From assembly GCA_023229435.1 (NCBI GenBank), contig JALNZF010000015.1, positions 1 through 64,000 of the forward strand: a stretch of 64,000 nucleotides of DNA, read 5' to 3'. Below, piece after piece: positions 1-8,543 of this stretch (positions within the stretch are counted from its first letter, which is position 1; each line of letters begins with the position of its first letter). A program made the translations under genes and the position numbers. The notes below the pieces were generated by a model, which ran no database searches, was not told where the DNA came from, and saw only the letters and a program-made list of their open reading frames with translations. The DNA comes from Nitrospirota bacterium (lineage in GTDB: Bacteria > Nitrospirota > UBA9217).

Positions 1-202
1 AACAGAATGAAACTACGGCAATTGTATGGATGTTGCTGACTGCGGAAAAACATCGACGAGATAATTTCATTTTTTCGTCACAGGGTGGGTTTTTTCACTT
101 GACAGGGAGCCTTCAAATGGGTGACCCTTTGCGGGTGTTGACTTTACAGGAAAGCGATGATACAGTCCCGTTCATATAAACACTTATTGTCAAGAGTGTC
201 GA

Positions 203-218
203 TGGCACGTTCCTTGCT
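203..218 (+). promoter_or_regulatory. Candidate sigma-54 (-24/-12) promoter
   Basis: TGGCACGTTCCTTGCT fits the sigma-54 consensus TGGCAC-N5-TTGCW at every position. Transcription would start near 230, leaving a leader of about 170 nt before the hypothetical gene at 397. No enhancer-binding site was recognised. The match is seen; the function is inferred. Confidence 0.4.
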
Positions 219-248
219 AAACGAGTAAACAACAAAAATCCGTGCTTT

Positions 249-289
249 ACTATGGGGCTTGTTTTTAGGTGTTTACTATCCCCCATAGT
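249..289. repeat. Inverted repeat in the 5' leader region
   Basis: Nine-base arms ACTATGGGG (249-257) and CCCCATAGT (281-289) flank a 23-nt spacer. If transcription starts at the upstream sigma-54 site this would form a hairpin in the leader of the gene at 397. There is no T-run, so it is not an obvious terminator. Confidence 0.4.
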
Positions 290-396
290 CAATAACTGGT
301 TCTGATGCTCGCGCAGATGGTTTCGCATGAGATGTTTCAAGGCATAGGTTTTTTGTGTGATTTGCCTTCATCCAAAGGTGGCAGTTTTCAGATAGG

Positions 397-885
397 GTGG
401 TGAGTATGCTCGACGATGATGACGATTATTTAGGAGGCGGTGACACCTCAGCTACGGAGGATTGGGTGTCTTGGATAAACGATGCTGACAGCTCAGCATG
501 GGAATACTTTTTTCTCTCTCCTGATGACACGGACTATAGGGTATCTGACGACGAGGTGAATGATCAAAATCCCCAGGACGTGAATTGGGTACAAAAGCGG
601 GCAGAGGCAATGATGGCTAAGATAGTTTGGCCTACCGAGAGACAGAAAGAAATCATGAGTTGGCTAAGTACTTCAAAGTTTGCAAACAGATTAAAAACGA
701 CGCAAGGTTTCTATATAGCTAAAGGTTCCATAGTAAGATTAAAAAGTGGTGAATTAAAAGAAATTATTGATTGGCTGCTCAAAGAGGGATTTATTCCAGA
801 CAAAGTCTTTCCCCCTTATGAAGTCAAGTATACACCGCCGGGCGGTAAGTATGCTGAGAAGTTGACATTCTTCTGGGTGCCATAA
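397..885 (+). CDS. Hypothetical acidic protein
   Basis: A 162-residue soluble protein that I do not recognise. The first third is strongly acidic (an Asp run near residues 6-10, then many Asp/Glu). The last two thirds are mixed charge with predicted helices and aromatic residues near the C-terminus. No signal peptide or membrane segment is seen. The frame can begin at GTG 397 or ATG 406; neither has a strong Shine-Dalgarno sequence. It stands alone behind a candidate sigma-54 site and lies in AT-richer DNA than the core genes, as do the next few genes. It is probably a real accessory gene of unknown function. Confidence 0.55.
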   Translation: MVSMLDDDDDYLGGGDTSATEDWVSWINDADSSAWEYFFLSPDDTDYRVSDDEVNDQNPQDVNWVQKRAEAMMAKIVWPTERQKEIMSWLSTSKFANRLKTTQGFYIAKGSIVRLKSGELKEIIDWLLKEGFIPDKVFPPYEVKYTPPGGKYAEKLTFFWVP

Positions 886-1262
886 TTGAGGGGGCAATTT
901 AAAAAAGGGTTAGCCCTTTACGCAAGATTTTGATAGGATCCGTAGTTTAGTTTGAAGTCAACGTAAGACAGAAATTGCGAGGGACAGGTTCTGAGGGAAA
1001 AGATCTAACCTATGAGTTCAGCAGTGCCTAGCGACGGCCCTCTCACCGAGCATCTGGCGTAAATATAGATTTCAGAGTAAGTGGCCGCAAGCTGGTTCAG
1101 TCTAAGTAAGGGATGGAAGGACGGTATCCAGGTAAGTTTGGACCAAGAAAACATTGCTGTTGACGGGTTTAAGCCGAGGATTGCCAACCACGACAGGTAG
1201 AGACGAACGGCTGCGCCGCCACTCACCCGGGGCGGCTCAACTCAGGCATTAGGCGATATAGT
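886..1262. other. Intergenic stretch, half of an attC-like arm at its end
   Basis: No convincing gene on either strand. AAAGGG-TTAG-CCCTTT near 905-921 is a short hairpin that could end transcription of the preceding gene. The last 40 bases contain GGCGGCTCAACTCAGGC followed by ATTAGGC, which resembles the right half of an integron attC site, but the GTT of the crossover box is ATT and no matching left arm is seen. Confidence 0.3.
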
Positions 1263-1589
1263 ATGGTAATGGACGCTGATATTGAGGCAATCAGAACCTG
1301 GGCTAAATCTCAACCCATAGTCAAGCGAGTGTGGCTCTTTGGAAGTCGCATTCGCGGCAACGAAAGACCAGATAGCGATCTAGATATTGCAGTTGAACAT
1401 GATTGTCTTCCGGGTGACTCAGATGCCTTTACTACTGCAATTTTTGAAAAGAATAATTGGCATCTTCAACTTCAACCACTCGTTAGCCTCATCATAGATT
1501 TGCAATCTTACATTTCTGGCATGACTCCAATAGTTGAGGCGGGGCTTAATGATTCTTCAATGCTTATTTACGAAAGGAGAGACGCTTAG
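1263..1589 (+). CDS. Minimal nucleotidyltransferase (MNT-like)
   Basis: A 108-residue protein of the DNA polymerase beta nucleotidyltransferase superfamily. The diagnostic GSR (residues 27-29) followed by DSDLD (Asp39 and Asp41 as metal ligands) is present. Such short NTases transfer NMP groups; in MNT/HEPN modules the MntA-type partner adenylylates and silences a HEPN toxin. No HEPN gene follows here: the next segment is a broken zinc-motif frame, so the gene looks orphaned or acts alone. ATG 1263 and ATG 1269 are both possible starts and no clear ribosome site is present. The family is confident; the role as an orphan antitoxin is inference. Confidence 0.75.
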   Translation: MVMDADIEAIRTWAKSQPIVKRVWLFGSRIRGNERPDSDLDIAVEHDCLPGDSDAFTTAIFEKNNWHLQLQPLVSLIIDLQSYISGMTPIVEAGLNDSSMLIYERRDA

Positions 1590-1637
1590 CTGTTCAGGCA
1601 TGGATACAGTAACGCTCGAATCCAATGAGGTGCGACC

Positions 1638-1878
1638 GTGAATTTTAAAGAAGCCTCAGAAATAGCAAAGAAAAAACCCTGGTTCGGTTCTAACCAGGGA
1701 TAGCAATGGTTCCTTCGTAGTTCATTTAAAGAAGGAAAAGGCTATTGATCCACCCAAGTCTCCGGAATTTGTTCACGATCCATTCAAGGTAACATTTCTA
1801 GGCAAACCATGTTCTTGTGGGGGAGCAATGGAAAATTGTCCTCGTTGCTGGGGACGGGGCTACATTGAGAAAGGATAG
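1638..1878 (+). pseudogene. Frame-disrupted small zinc-motif protein
   Basis: Two overlapping frames join into one plausible peptide of about 80 residues. Frame one runs from GTG 1638 and stops near 1701. The second frame, shifted by +1, is open from about 1666 to a TAG at 1876-1878. The second part ends with a CxCGG...CPRCWGRG motif, a compact four-cysteine zinc-binding knuckle like DnaJ zinc repeats. A six-A run at about 1669-1676 is a natural indel spot. It could be a pseudogene, a sequencing error, or a programmed shift. It follows the nucleotidyltransferase directly. Confidence 0.35.
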
Positions 1879-1985
1879 ATTGAAAACCACTTATAATTAA
1901 TGCTCTTCGCACCTGCACGGCCAAGCAATGATCCAGCTACGTGTCGCATTAGATTAATATATTTTCAGATTTGGAGAATGTCCAA

Positions 1986-2768
1986 ATGAGTGATACCGTT
2001 TTCATGGTAATTCCTTTTAGTGATGAAGTAGCGATGAGTGCCTATCAACACAGTACAAAACCCACGGTAGAGTCTTTCGGTTTTCGAATTCAACGCGCTG
2101 ACGAAATATTTTCAGCCAATCCAGTATTCGATGACATCATTACTGCGGTCGAACAATCGTCAATCGTGATCGTTGATATCTCTGGGCGTAATGCAAACTG
2201 TTTCTATGAACTAGGTGTTGCGCATACTCTGAAAAGAAACAGAACTATAATGATCACACATGACGAATATAGTGATATTCCATTTGACGTTGCCCACTTC
2301 CGAATCCTGAAGTATGAAAACACAATTGAAGGTAAAGCAAAGTACGAAGAAAATCTCAAAAAAACCCTGCAATCAATTACGAGTGGCCTGCCCGAGCTGT
2401 ACCGCGGAGAGTTCGATGCTGTAATTGACATTTTTGAAGGTTTAGATGAACATGCCGCTCTCTGCGCGATAATGGCAATACCTAAGGTTACACGCCCTAT
2501 TGAACCCAAAAATCAAATCTATATAGAAGGGCATTTCAAGGCTATGTTTCCGATAATGTCGTCTTCTCCTGGCAGAATTTTCCTTGAACCTTTTAGGCTT
2601 CGACGATATGTCGAAATAGTCGGCGACATTTATACTCTGTCAGCTAAAGGGCAGGCTTTCTCCGATTACTTGGCATCAAAAGGGTATGTCGTTGACAGGT
2701 TGAATGATGATATATTCACTCCCGGGCACGTTTCTTGGTGGGAACGAATGAAGAAAAAAAAGAAGTAA
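1986..2768 (+). CDS. Nucleoside 2-deoxyribosyltransferase/TIR-like protein
   Basis: A 260-residue protein. The N-terminal ~130 residues show a flavodoxin-like/deoxyribosyltransferase pattern: FMVIPF at the first strand, RADEIF, IVIVDISGRNANCFYELG with the candidate catalytic Glu, then HTLKR and DIPFD. This fold family cleaves N-glycosidic bonds of nucleosides or NAD-like substrates and is common in defence loci. The C-terminal half has no recognised domain; it may be a winged-helix-like module and ends in a lysine run. An in-frame TTG at 1971 is possible, but GGAG at 1973-1976 is correctly spaced for ATG 1986, which I chose. There is no obvious partner gene. The enzymatic role is inferred from the fold only. 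Confidence 0.6.
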   Translation: MSDTVFMVIPFSDEVAMSAYQHSTKPTVESFGFRIQRADEIFSANPVFDDIITAVEQSSIVIVDISGRNANCFYELGVAHTLKRNRTIMITHDEYSDIPFDVAHFRILKYENTIEGKAKYEENLKKTLQSITSGLPELYRGEFDAVIDIFEGLDEHAALCAIMAIPKVTRPIEPKNQIYIEGHFKAMFPIMSSSPGRIFLEPFRLRRYVEIVGDIYTLSAKGQAFSDYLASKGYVVDRLNDDIFTPGHVSWWERMKKKKK

Positions 2769-2807
2769 TAAAAGAGATAAAGAAGGAAACAAGTAACGCC
2801 AAGTTTC

Positions 2808-2838
2808 GTAGGGAGGGTAGAGCAGAGCGAAATCCGAC
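2808..2838 (+). repeat. REP-like 31-bp palindromic element, copy 1 (degenerate)
   Basis: A divergent copy of the element found at 12880-12910 (reverse), 14938-14968 and 16080-16110. It keeps the AGAGC...AGCGAAATCCGAC core but has lost the left arm of the palindrome. It sits between the deoxyribosyltransferase-like gene and the SWIM gene, a 258-bp gap with no other gene. Confidence 0.55.
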
Positions 2839-3026
2839 ACATGATCCGAACCACGCCGTCGAGAGGGTCGCTAAGAAACGCGCCCCTCACGGCGGCGTTC
2901 AGTTTCGTGGCAATAGCAGATAAGTAGGCGCAACAAACGAGAAGCTATACATTGGTTATTTCCGCCACTACTTGAATTATATTTGTTCCAACTCAAATTT
3001 GAAAACAACGCCATTGATATGAGCAT

Positions 3027-4970
3027 ATGAGCAAGCGCGCCAAGAAAACACTGTCTGAGCTCACCTGGGCCGATCTTGAAGCCTGGGCTGGAACAAAGAT
3101 CGTATCCCGCGGGACATCGTATCAAAAGAGCGGCGCCGTGCGGGACCTGGCCCGTACCTCCGATGGCGGTCTGCTCGCCTGGGTGCGGGGCTCGAGAAAC
3201 TATGCGACAAAGGCGGCGCTCGAAAAGGGGCGGCTTTCGTCGGACTGCTCCTGCCCCTACGAGGGGACCTGCAAGCACGCTGTCGCGGTGGTGCTTGAAT
3301 ATCTTGACCGCTTAAAGAAGAAAGCCGATGTGCCGTTGGCTAACGCGGATGACGACAGGTTCTCTTTGTTGGAGGATGCGTCTCTTGCATGGGAAGATGA
3401 TGAGGATAACGTTGATTTTGATGAAGACGATGAAGAATATGAAGACGATGACCTCATCCCGGAAGCGGAGCGCGTGCTTGCAGGTATAGAAGCCTCCCTC
3501 AAGAAGAAGTCGAAGCAGGAATTGCAGGCCACGCTTTCCGGCATTCTGAAATCACATCCCGAACTGAAGAAGGAATTAGGATTTGCTCGACCAACACCGG
3601 GGAAAAAGGACTGCGCCGCGCTGACCAAGTCCGTTACGAAAGCCATCGTCATGATCAGCAGCGAGCCGGCATGGCGCAACTACTGGAAGCACACCGGGCA
3701 CACGCCCGACTATTCGCCTGTACGCGATGGGCTTCAGCGGCTTCTCGACGAGGGTTGTCCGGACGACGTGGTGCGGCTGGGGGAGAAGCTTTTTGTGAAA
3801 GGCATTGAACAGGTTGAGCAATCTCACGACGAAGGTGAGACAGCGACCGAGCTCTCCGAAACCATGCCGATCGTTTTTAAGGCCCTTGCGAAATGCTCAC
3901 TGTCTGATACGGACAAGCTGGAATGGGCTGTTGATTTCGTTCTGAGGGACGATTACGATCTTTGCAGCGGGGCAGATGAGTTCCTGCAGCGCAGATTTGG
4001 GAAAAAGGCGTGGAGCGAGCTGGCAGACCGTCTTCTTGCAAGGCTTCGAGCTATGAAACCTGAAACGGGAGAAGGGGCTTTTTCCCGTGATTACAATCGT
4101 GATCGCTTATCCGGCGAAGTTATCCGGGCTATGGAGAATGCTGGACGAGCAGATGAAGCCATTGGCCTGTGTTTACGGGAGGCGGAAGCGACCGGAAGCT
4201 ATGAGCGTTTGGTAAGAAAACTCCGCAAGGCAGGCCGCACGACCGAGGCTGAAGAGTGGATTCGCAAAGGGGTGACGGCAACACAGAATAAATTACCGGG
4301 TATTGCGTCCTCCCTGAAGAAGGAACTGCTGGAGCTCCGGCAGCGGAAGAAAGATTGGCCGTTCGCCGCGGCGCTCCGTGCTGATGACTTCTTTGAACAG
4401 CCAGGCCTGAAAACCTTCGAGGAGCTTCAGGTTGCCGCTGAAAAAGCAAGGTTTGGGCCCAAGGTCCGGGGCGCTTGCCTGGAATTTTTGGAAACGGGCG
4501 TCTATCCGGGTGATAAGGCCGGTTGGCCCTTGCCTGACACCGGTTTCGGGAAACCTGAAAAGCCCCGTCGTGAAAAGCCGCCTTTCGCTGACACTTTGAT
4601 AGATATCGCCATTAGCGAGAAGCGCATTGATGATGTTTTGCGCTGGTATGACATTCAGAAACAGAGAGCAAACGCCTGGTTCGGATCGCATCGAGACGAC
4701 GAGGTGGCGAGCGCTATTGCTCACAAATACCCCGACAGGGCTATTGCCATCTGGAAAAAGATCGCCGAGGGGCTCATCGCCCAGGCCAAGGTCGGCGCTT
4801 ACAGCGAGGCCGTCGCTTATCTCAAAAAAGTGCGTCAGGCCCTGGACGGGCCCGGCAGGGCTGCTGAATGGGCCGCCTATTTGGCGGCCCTGACAGAGGC
4901 GAACAAGCGAAAACCCCGGCTCGTGGAGATGCTGAACGTCCTTAGCGGAAAACCGATCCTTTCGAAATGA
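3027..4970 (+). CDS. SWIM zinc-finger protein
   Basis: A 647-residue cytoplasmic protein. The SWIM zinc finger is clear: Cys74-x-Cys76, then Cys82-x-His84. It is followed by an acidic low-complexity linker (about residues 115-145) and a long helical C-terminal region resembling TPR/SEL1-type repeats. SWIM domains bind DNA or protein partners, and bacterial versions often sit near SNF2 helicases, but no helicase lies beside this one. The next gene, smpB, has its own promoter. ATG 3027 lacks a visible Shine-Dalgarno sequence. The domain is confident; the cellular role is unknown. Confidence 0.8.
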   Translation: MSKRAKKTLSELTWADLEAWAGTKIVSRGTSYQKSGAVRDLARTSDGGLLAWVRGSRNYATKAALEKGRLSSDCSCPYEGTCKHAVAVVLEYLDRLKKKADVPLANADDDRFSLLEDASLAWEDDEDNVDFDEDDEEYEDDDLIPEAERVLAGIEASLKKKSKQELQATLSGILKSHPELKKELGFARPTPGKKDCAALTKSVTKAIVMISSEPAWRNYWKHTGHTPDYSPVRDGLQRLLDEGCPDDVVRLGEKLFVKGIEQVEQSHDEGETATELSETMPIVFKALAKCSLSDTDKLEWAVDFVLRDDYDLCSGADEFLQRRFGKKAWSELADRLLARLRAMKPETGEGAFSRDYNRDRLSGEVIRAMENAGRADEAIGLCLREAEATGSYERLVRKLRKAGRTTEAEEWIRKGVTATQNKLPGIASSLKKELLELRQRKKDWPFAAALRADDFFEQPGLKTFEELQVAAEKARFGPKVRGACLEFLETGVYPGDKAGWPLPDTGFGKPEKPRREKPPFADTLIDIAISEKRIDDVLRWYDIQKQRANAWFGSHRDDEVASAIAHKYPDRAIAIWKKIAEGLIAQAKVGAYSEAVAYLKKVRQALDGPGRAAEWAAYLAALTEANKRKPRLVEMLNVLSGKPILSK

Positions 4971-4998
4971 TTCTCTGACCGTCAATATATCTCTGCTA

Positions 4999-5027
4999 TT
5001 GCCTCTCGCAGGCGTGTCGTGTATCAT
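4999..5027 (+). promoter_or_regulatory. smpB promoter, apparently leaderless
   Basis: TTGCCT (4999-5004), 17-nt spacer, TATCAT (5022-5027). The -10 box ends six bases before ATG 5034, so transcription should start at or next to the start codon. No Shine-Dalgarno sequence precedes the ATG. Confidence 0.5.
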
Positions 5028-5033
5028 AGCGTC

Positions 5034-5501
5034 ATGACAGAAAAGAAAAAGGACAACGCGGTCGCGACGAACCGCAAGGCATTCCACGACTACTTCGTCG
5101 AAGAAACCGTCGAGGCCGGCATCGCGCTTCAGGGCACGGAGGTGAAGTCCCTGCGCCTGGGTCACGCGAACCTGACAGACAGCTATGCCATGGTCAAGAA
5201 TGAAGAGATGTACCTGTTCAACGCGAACATCAGTCCCTATACCCACGGCAACCTGGCGAACCACGAGCCGCTCCGGACGCGCAAGCTCCTGCTGCATAAA
5301 GAAGAGATCCGCAAGCTTACCTGGAAGATGTCGCAGAAGGGATTCACGCTCATCCCGCTCAAGATCTATTTCGTACGCGGCAGAGCCAAGGTGCTGATTG
5401 GGCTCGCCAAGGGCAAGAAGTCCTTTGACAAGCGTGATACGATAAAGGCAAATGAAGCTAAACGCGAAATGGATCGGGTTGTAAAGGAACGGAACCGGTA
5501 A
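5034..5501 (+). CDS. smpB: SsrA-binding protein SmpB
   Basis: A 155-residue protein of typical length for the tmRNA-binding trans-translation factor. SmpB carries tmRNA to stalled ribosomes so that the nascent chain is tagged and released. Family hallmarks are visible: NRKAFHDYFV near the N-terminus, EAGIALQGTEVKSLR, LTDSYA, and the basic C-terminal tail GKKSFDKRDTIKANEAKREMDR that reaches into the mRNA channel. GTG 5019 is also in frame, but ATG 5034 matches the normal family start and the promoter spacing. No tmRNA gene was recognised in the window. Confidence 0.95.
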   Translation: MTEKKKDNAVATNRKAFHDYFVEETVEAGIALQGTEVKSLRLGHANLTDSYAMVKNEEMYLFNANISPYTHGNLANHEPLRTRKLLLHKEEIRKLTWKMSQKGFTLIPLKIYFVRGRAKVLIGLAKGKKSFDKRDTIKANEAKREMDRVVKERNR

Positions 5502-5583
5502 ATTTGCAATCCACGCAGGTCCTGTATTCTGCTAACCTATATCATGCTTCAAGAAATACTATGACGAATTCTCAAAACATTCC

Positions 5584-6288
5584 ATGACCGCGCAAAAAAT
5601 CAGAAAACGTTTACGACAGTTGGCGAGCAGAGAGAAGGCAAAGGTCCTTCAGGGGTTCTTCAAGACCGGGACGGGCGAGTACGGGGAAGGGGACATCTTC
5701 CTCGGGGTCGTGGTCCCGGACATCCGGAGGGTGGCAAAGGAATTTTCTGACACGCCGCTCGGCGAGATCACGACGCTGCTTGCCTCAACCGTTCATGAGG
5801 AACGCCTGCTTGCGCTTCTTATGCTGGTCAGTGCATATGCCAGGGGCAATGACGCCCTGAAAAAGAAAATCTTCAGCCTTTATCTCAAGAATACAAAGTA
5901 CATCAACAACTGGGACCTCGTGGACCTGTCGGCCCCGAATATCGTCGGGTCACATCTCTGGGACAAGAGCAGGAAGCCGCTCTATGCGTTCGCGAAATCA
6001 AAGGACCTGTGGAAGCGGCGGATAGCCATCCTATCGACGTTTGCGTTCATCAGGCAGAACGATTTTGATGACTCGCTCGGGATCGCGAAGGTCCTGCTGA
6101 CGGACGATCACGATCTTCTTCACAAGGCGGTGGGATGGATGCTGCGTGAGGTGGGGAAGCGTGATATAGCCGCAGAGGAAAAGTTTCTTCAACAGCACTA
6201 TAAGAAAATGCCGCGGACTATGCTGCGCTATGCCATTGAAAGGTTCCCGGAAGGGAAAAGAAGGAAGTATCTGGACGGAAAAGTGTGA
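5584..6288 (+). CDS. AlkD-like DNA alkylation repair protein
   Basis: A 234-residue HEAT-like-repeat DNA glycosylase of the AlkD family, which excises bulky cationic alkylpurines without flipping the base. Trp110, Asp111 and Asp114 lie in NNWDLVDLSAP and correspond to the Trp/Asp catalytic surface of Bacillus AlkD. Length and the helical repeat pattern fit the family. It lies 80 bp after smpB in the same direction and converges on the TPR lipoprotein gene with only a 22-bp gap. No terminator was found between the two. The call is firm; substrate range is not visible. Confidence 0.88.
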   Translation: MTAQKIRKRLRQLASREKAKVLQGFFKTGTGEYGEGDIFLGVVVPDIRRVAKEFSDTPLGEITTLLASTVHEERLLALLMLVSAYARGNDALKKKIFSLYLKNTKYINNWDLVDLSAPNIVGSHLWDKSRKPLYAFAKSKDLWKRRIAILSTFAFIRQNDFDDSLGIAKVLLTDDHDLLHKAVGWMLREVGKRDIAAEEKFLQQHYKKMPRTMLRYAIERFPEGKRRKYLDGKV

Positions 6289-6310
6289 ATTACCGGATCA
6301 AAAAAGTTCT

Positions 6311-6889
6311 TTATTTTATATTCTTCAGGTTCTGAAGCTGTGTTGTGGCGGTATCGATCATATTCTTTATGTCCATGTTGTCACGATCGAATACCAGTGC
6401 TTTTTTCCAGACAGCGATCGCGTCTTCCAGTTTGCCCTCACGATAGGATGTCAAGCCCGCTTCCAGGAGCGCCTTGGAGCATGCTTTCATCTGCCCGTTC
6501 AAGTAATCATCGTCGAAAGACAACGCTTGAGAGAAATCCCTGGTGGTAATGCCGCTTTCGAACAGGGTATTGTAGATGTTTCCGGCTTCCGAGAAATCCT
6601 TTTTCTGATAAGCGGTATCCGCTGAATTCCTGATCCGATCGCCTATTCTGGCATAGCCGCTGCTCATTCCCGGGTAATGATATTTATCATACGCTTTCGA
6701 GTAGAGTTCCAGCGCCTTATTGTAATCGCCGAGCGCAATGTTCGCCTGCGCTTGTTTTGCCGTATCATCGATGACTTTATGTTCTTGTCCGGCCGGGGCA
6801 GTTACCCGACGGATATATGAGCACGATGGCGCGAACACGATAAGACAGGCGCAGAACACCATAACGGTCAATGAGGCAGCGTTACGCAT
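6311..6889 (-). CDS. TPR-like lipoprotein
   Basis: A 192-residue protein with an N-terminal hydrophobic segment ending in a lipobox (FAPSC, Cys23), so it should be lipid-anchored at the periplasmic face. The mature part holds helix-turn-helix pairs of TPR type (IALGDYNKALELYSKAYDKY; YREGKLEDAIAVWKKAL), usually scaffolds for protein contacts. It overlaps the upstream HD-GYP gene by 8 bp and is surely cotranscribed with it. A plausible role is as a periplasmic partner of that sensor, but this is inference from the overlap. Confidence 0.75.
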   Translation of the reverse strand: MRNAASLTVMVFCACLIVFAPSCSYIRRVTAPAGQEHKVIDDTAKQAQANIALGDYNKALELYSKAYDKYHYPGMSSGYARIGDRIRNSADTAYQKKDFSEAGNIYNTLFESGITTRDFSQALSFDDDYLNGQMKACSKALLEAGLTSYREGKLEDAIAVWKKALVFDRDNMDIKNMIDTATTQLQNLKNIK

Positions 6890-8243
6890 TGGTCATCCTT
6901 TGCTCGAGAACTGCAGGCAGGGCAACGGACTCGATCACCTCGTGGAACACCTCGACAAGGCGGGGATTGAACTGTCTTCCCGAGAAGAGGGCCAACTCCC
7001 GGAGAGCCTCTTCACGGGAGAGCGCACTTTTGTAAGGCCGGGCCGATGTCATGGCATCGAAGGCGTCAGCCACGGCGATGATGGCCGCAAAGAGCGGGAT
7101 GTCGTCCCCCCGGAGGCCGTCGGGATACCCTTCACCATTGAACCATTCATGGTGGTGCCTGACCGCCGGCATGTATTTTTGAAGAGACGGCGCCCTGCCC
7201 AGGATCGCGGCGCCGTTCTCGCTGTGGTTCGCGATCTCGCGATGCTCCTGCGGGTCCAGCGGACCCTCCTTGAGCAGAACAAAGTCGGGAGTCTTCAATT
7301 TCCCCACATCGTGGAACAGACTGGCGATCTCGAGGTCTTCCAACTCCTGATGGGGAAGCCCGATCGCCGCTCCGATCTTACGGGTCAATTGAGCGACCCG
7401 CGTGGAATGTCCGAGTGTATACGGATCGCGGGCATCGATGGCAGCGGAAAGCACCGTGACCGTGGAAACATACGCCTCTTCCAGTTCCGTCGCATAGGTG
7501 CCGAGCCGTGCCTGCTGATCCGTGATCAGTTCGGTCATCCGGTTGAAACTCTCGGTCAGATTGCCGAGCTCATCTTGCGAATAGATCCTGAGCCTTGCTT
7601 GTCTTCCCTGCTTGAGTTCATCGACACCCCGGGTGAGCTCCTTGATGGGCCGCGTTATGACGGAGGACAGAACGATGATGCACCCGATGCCCAGGAGCAG
7701 GGTAATGCCGAATCCCGCCAGGATCTTTCTCCGGGTCTCGGCCCGTGCATGGTACAAAACGGAATTATTGATCCCGATAATGACATTGCCTATTTGTTTG
7801 TTGTCAAAGAGAATAGGGGCAACGATTTCCAGCAACTTTTCCGACGCGGGCTGAACTTCATACACGCGAGTGCCGTCCTGATTCTCTTTGAAGATGTCGC
7901 GGGGATACGGCACGAATGTCTCCCCCCGCCGTGCAACATCGGTATGGGCCAGAATCTTCATCTCGGCATTGGTGACTGCAACGTATTCCACATCGGAATT
8001 TGCGTCCTTTGCTTTGGAGACGATATTATCTATGCCCAGCAGATCGCTGGAGAGAATGCTGTATGGCGCCAGGGCCGCCATGCTTTTGCATAAGGATTCC
8101 GCTCTTTTTATGACCTCGTCCAATATGTGCCTGTTCATCGTCTGGATCGTAATAAGAGAAAAAAGGGATGCAGTGATAAGAAGCAGGATGACGATAAAGA
8201 ACGCAATTTTGAATCGTAATGTGGCAAGCAGTGATGTTTTCAT
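6882..8243 (-). CDS. HAMP/HD-GYP cyclic-di-GMP phosphodiesterase-like sensor
   Basis: A 453-residue inner-membrane signalling protein. Layout: transmembrane helix near residues 10-30, a periplasmic sensing region to about 155, a second helix, HAMP (about 180-235), then an HD-GYP domain. The metal-binding HD is seen in LFHDVGKLK, followed by HHEWFNGEGYP, so the GYP signature is intact. HD-GYP enzymes hydrolyse c-di-GMP. The start at ATG 8243 is chosen because upstream in-frame codons lie over the promoter at 8285-8313. The gene leads a two-gene operon with the TPR lipoprotein. Confidence 0.88.
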   Translation of the reverse strand: MKTSLLATLRFKIAFFIVILLLITASLFSLITIQTMNRHILDEVIKRAESLCKSMAALAPYSILSSDLLGIDNIVSKAKDANSDVEYVAVTNAEMKILAHTDVARRGETFVPYPRDIFKENQDGTRVYEVQPASEKLLEIVAPILFDNKQIGNVIIGINNSVLYHARAETRRKILAGFGITLLLGIGCIIVLSSVITRPIKELTRGVDELKQGRQARLRIYSQDELGNLTESFNRMTELITDQQARLGTYATELEEAYVSTVTVLSAAIDARDPYTLGHSTRVAQLTRKIGAAIGLPHQELEDLEIASLFHDVGKLKTPDFVLLKEGPLDPQEHREIANHSENGAAILGRAPSLQKYMPAVRHHHEWFNGEGYPDGLRGDDIPLFAAIIAVADAFDAMTSARPYKSALSREEALRELALFSGRQFNPRLVEVFHEVIESVALPAVLEQRMTNA

Positions 8244-8284
8244 ATCCGCCTTAATTGTTTTGTGATGTGAAAATTCCAACCCTT

Positions 8285-8313
8285 TTAATAGCACAATTTG
8301 AGGAGAGAGTCAA
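8285..8313 (-). promoter_or_regulatory. Promoter of the HD-GYP operon
   Basis: On the minus strand: TTGACT (8313-8308), 17-nt spacer, TATTAA (8290-8285), with a TG extension before the -10 box. It lies about 40 bp upstream of ATG 8243. Confidence 0.5.
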
Positions 8314-8392
8314 TTGAACGGATTAAACTTGTGCAACCAAAGAATTAGCTGTTAATCGTCTCTTAATAAAAAAATGACGCCATTCTAAGGCG

Positions 8393-8543
8393 GTCATTCC
8401 CGAAGGTTTTAAAGCCTGCCCCGGTATGATTGTAAGCCGGGGGGAATCTGATGTTAAACCATATCCCGATAGGAGCCCCCCGATTACAACATTCGAGGGC
8501 AAGATTCGGGGCCTGCCCCCGCAAGAATCAAGCGGGGGATGAC
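8393..8543. repeat. MITE-like element with GTCATTCCC / GGGGGATGAC ends
   Basis: A 151-bp intergenic element with imperfect terminal inverted repeats (GTCATTCCC at 8393 and GGGATGAC ending at 8543). Internal GC-rich palindromic blocks occur (GCCCCCGC...GCGGGGG at the right end). A related shorter element is at 26081-26158. It encodes no convincing protein and fills most of the gap before the sensor kinase. Confidence 0.5.

Noticed and set aside
3..179. Open frame from the left edge (57 codons) that could be the 3' end of a gene
   Set aside because: Too short and without recognisable motifs; cannot be told from chance without upstream sequence.
113..340. Minus-strand 75-codon frame
   Set aside because: No motif or ribosome site, and it overlaps the sigma-54 site and inverted repeat.
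2735..2923. Small basic frame after the deoxyribosyltransferase-like gene
   Set aside because: Overlaps the preceding gene and runs through a palindromic repeat; composition is repeat-driven.
4293..5297. Long minus-strand frame opposite the SWIM protein and smpB
   Set aside because: Antisense shadow of two well-supported genes.
6738..8093. 451-codon plus-strand frame opposite the HD-GYP gene
   Set aside because: The minus-strand frame has full HAMP and HD-GYP motifs; the plus-strand one has none.
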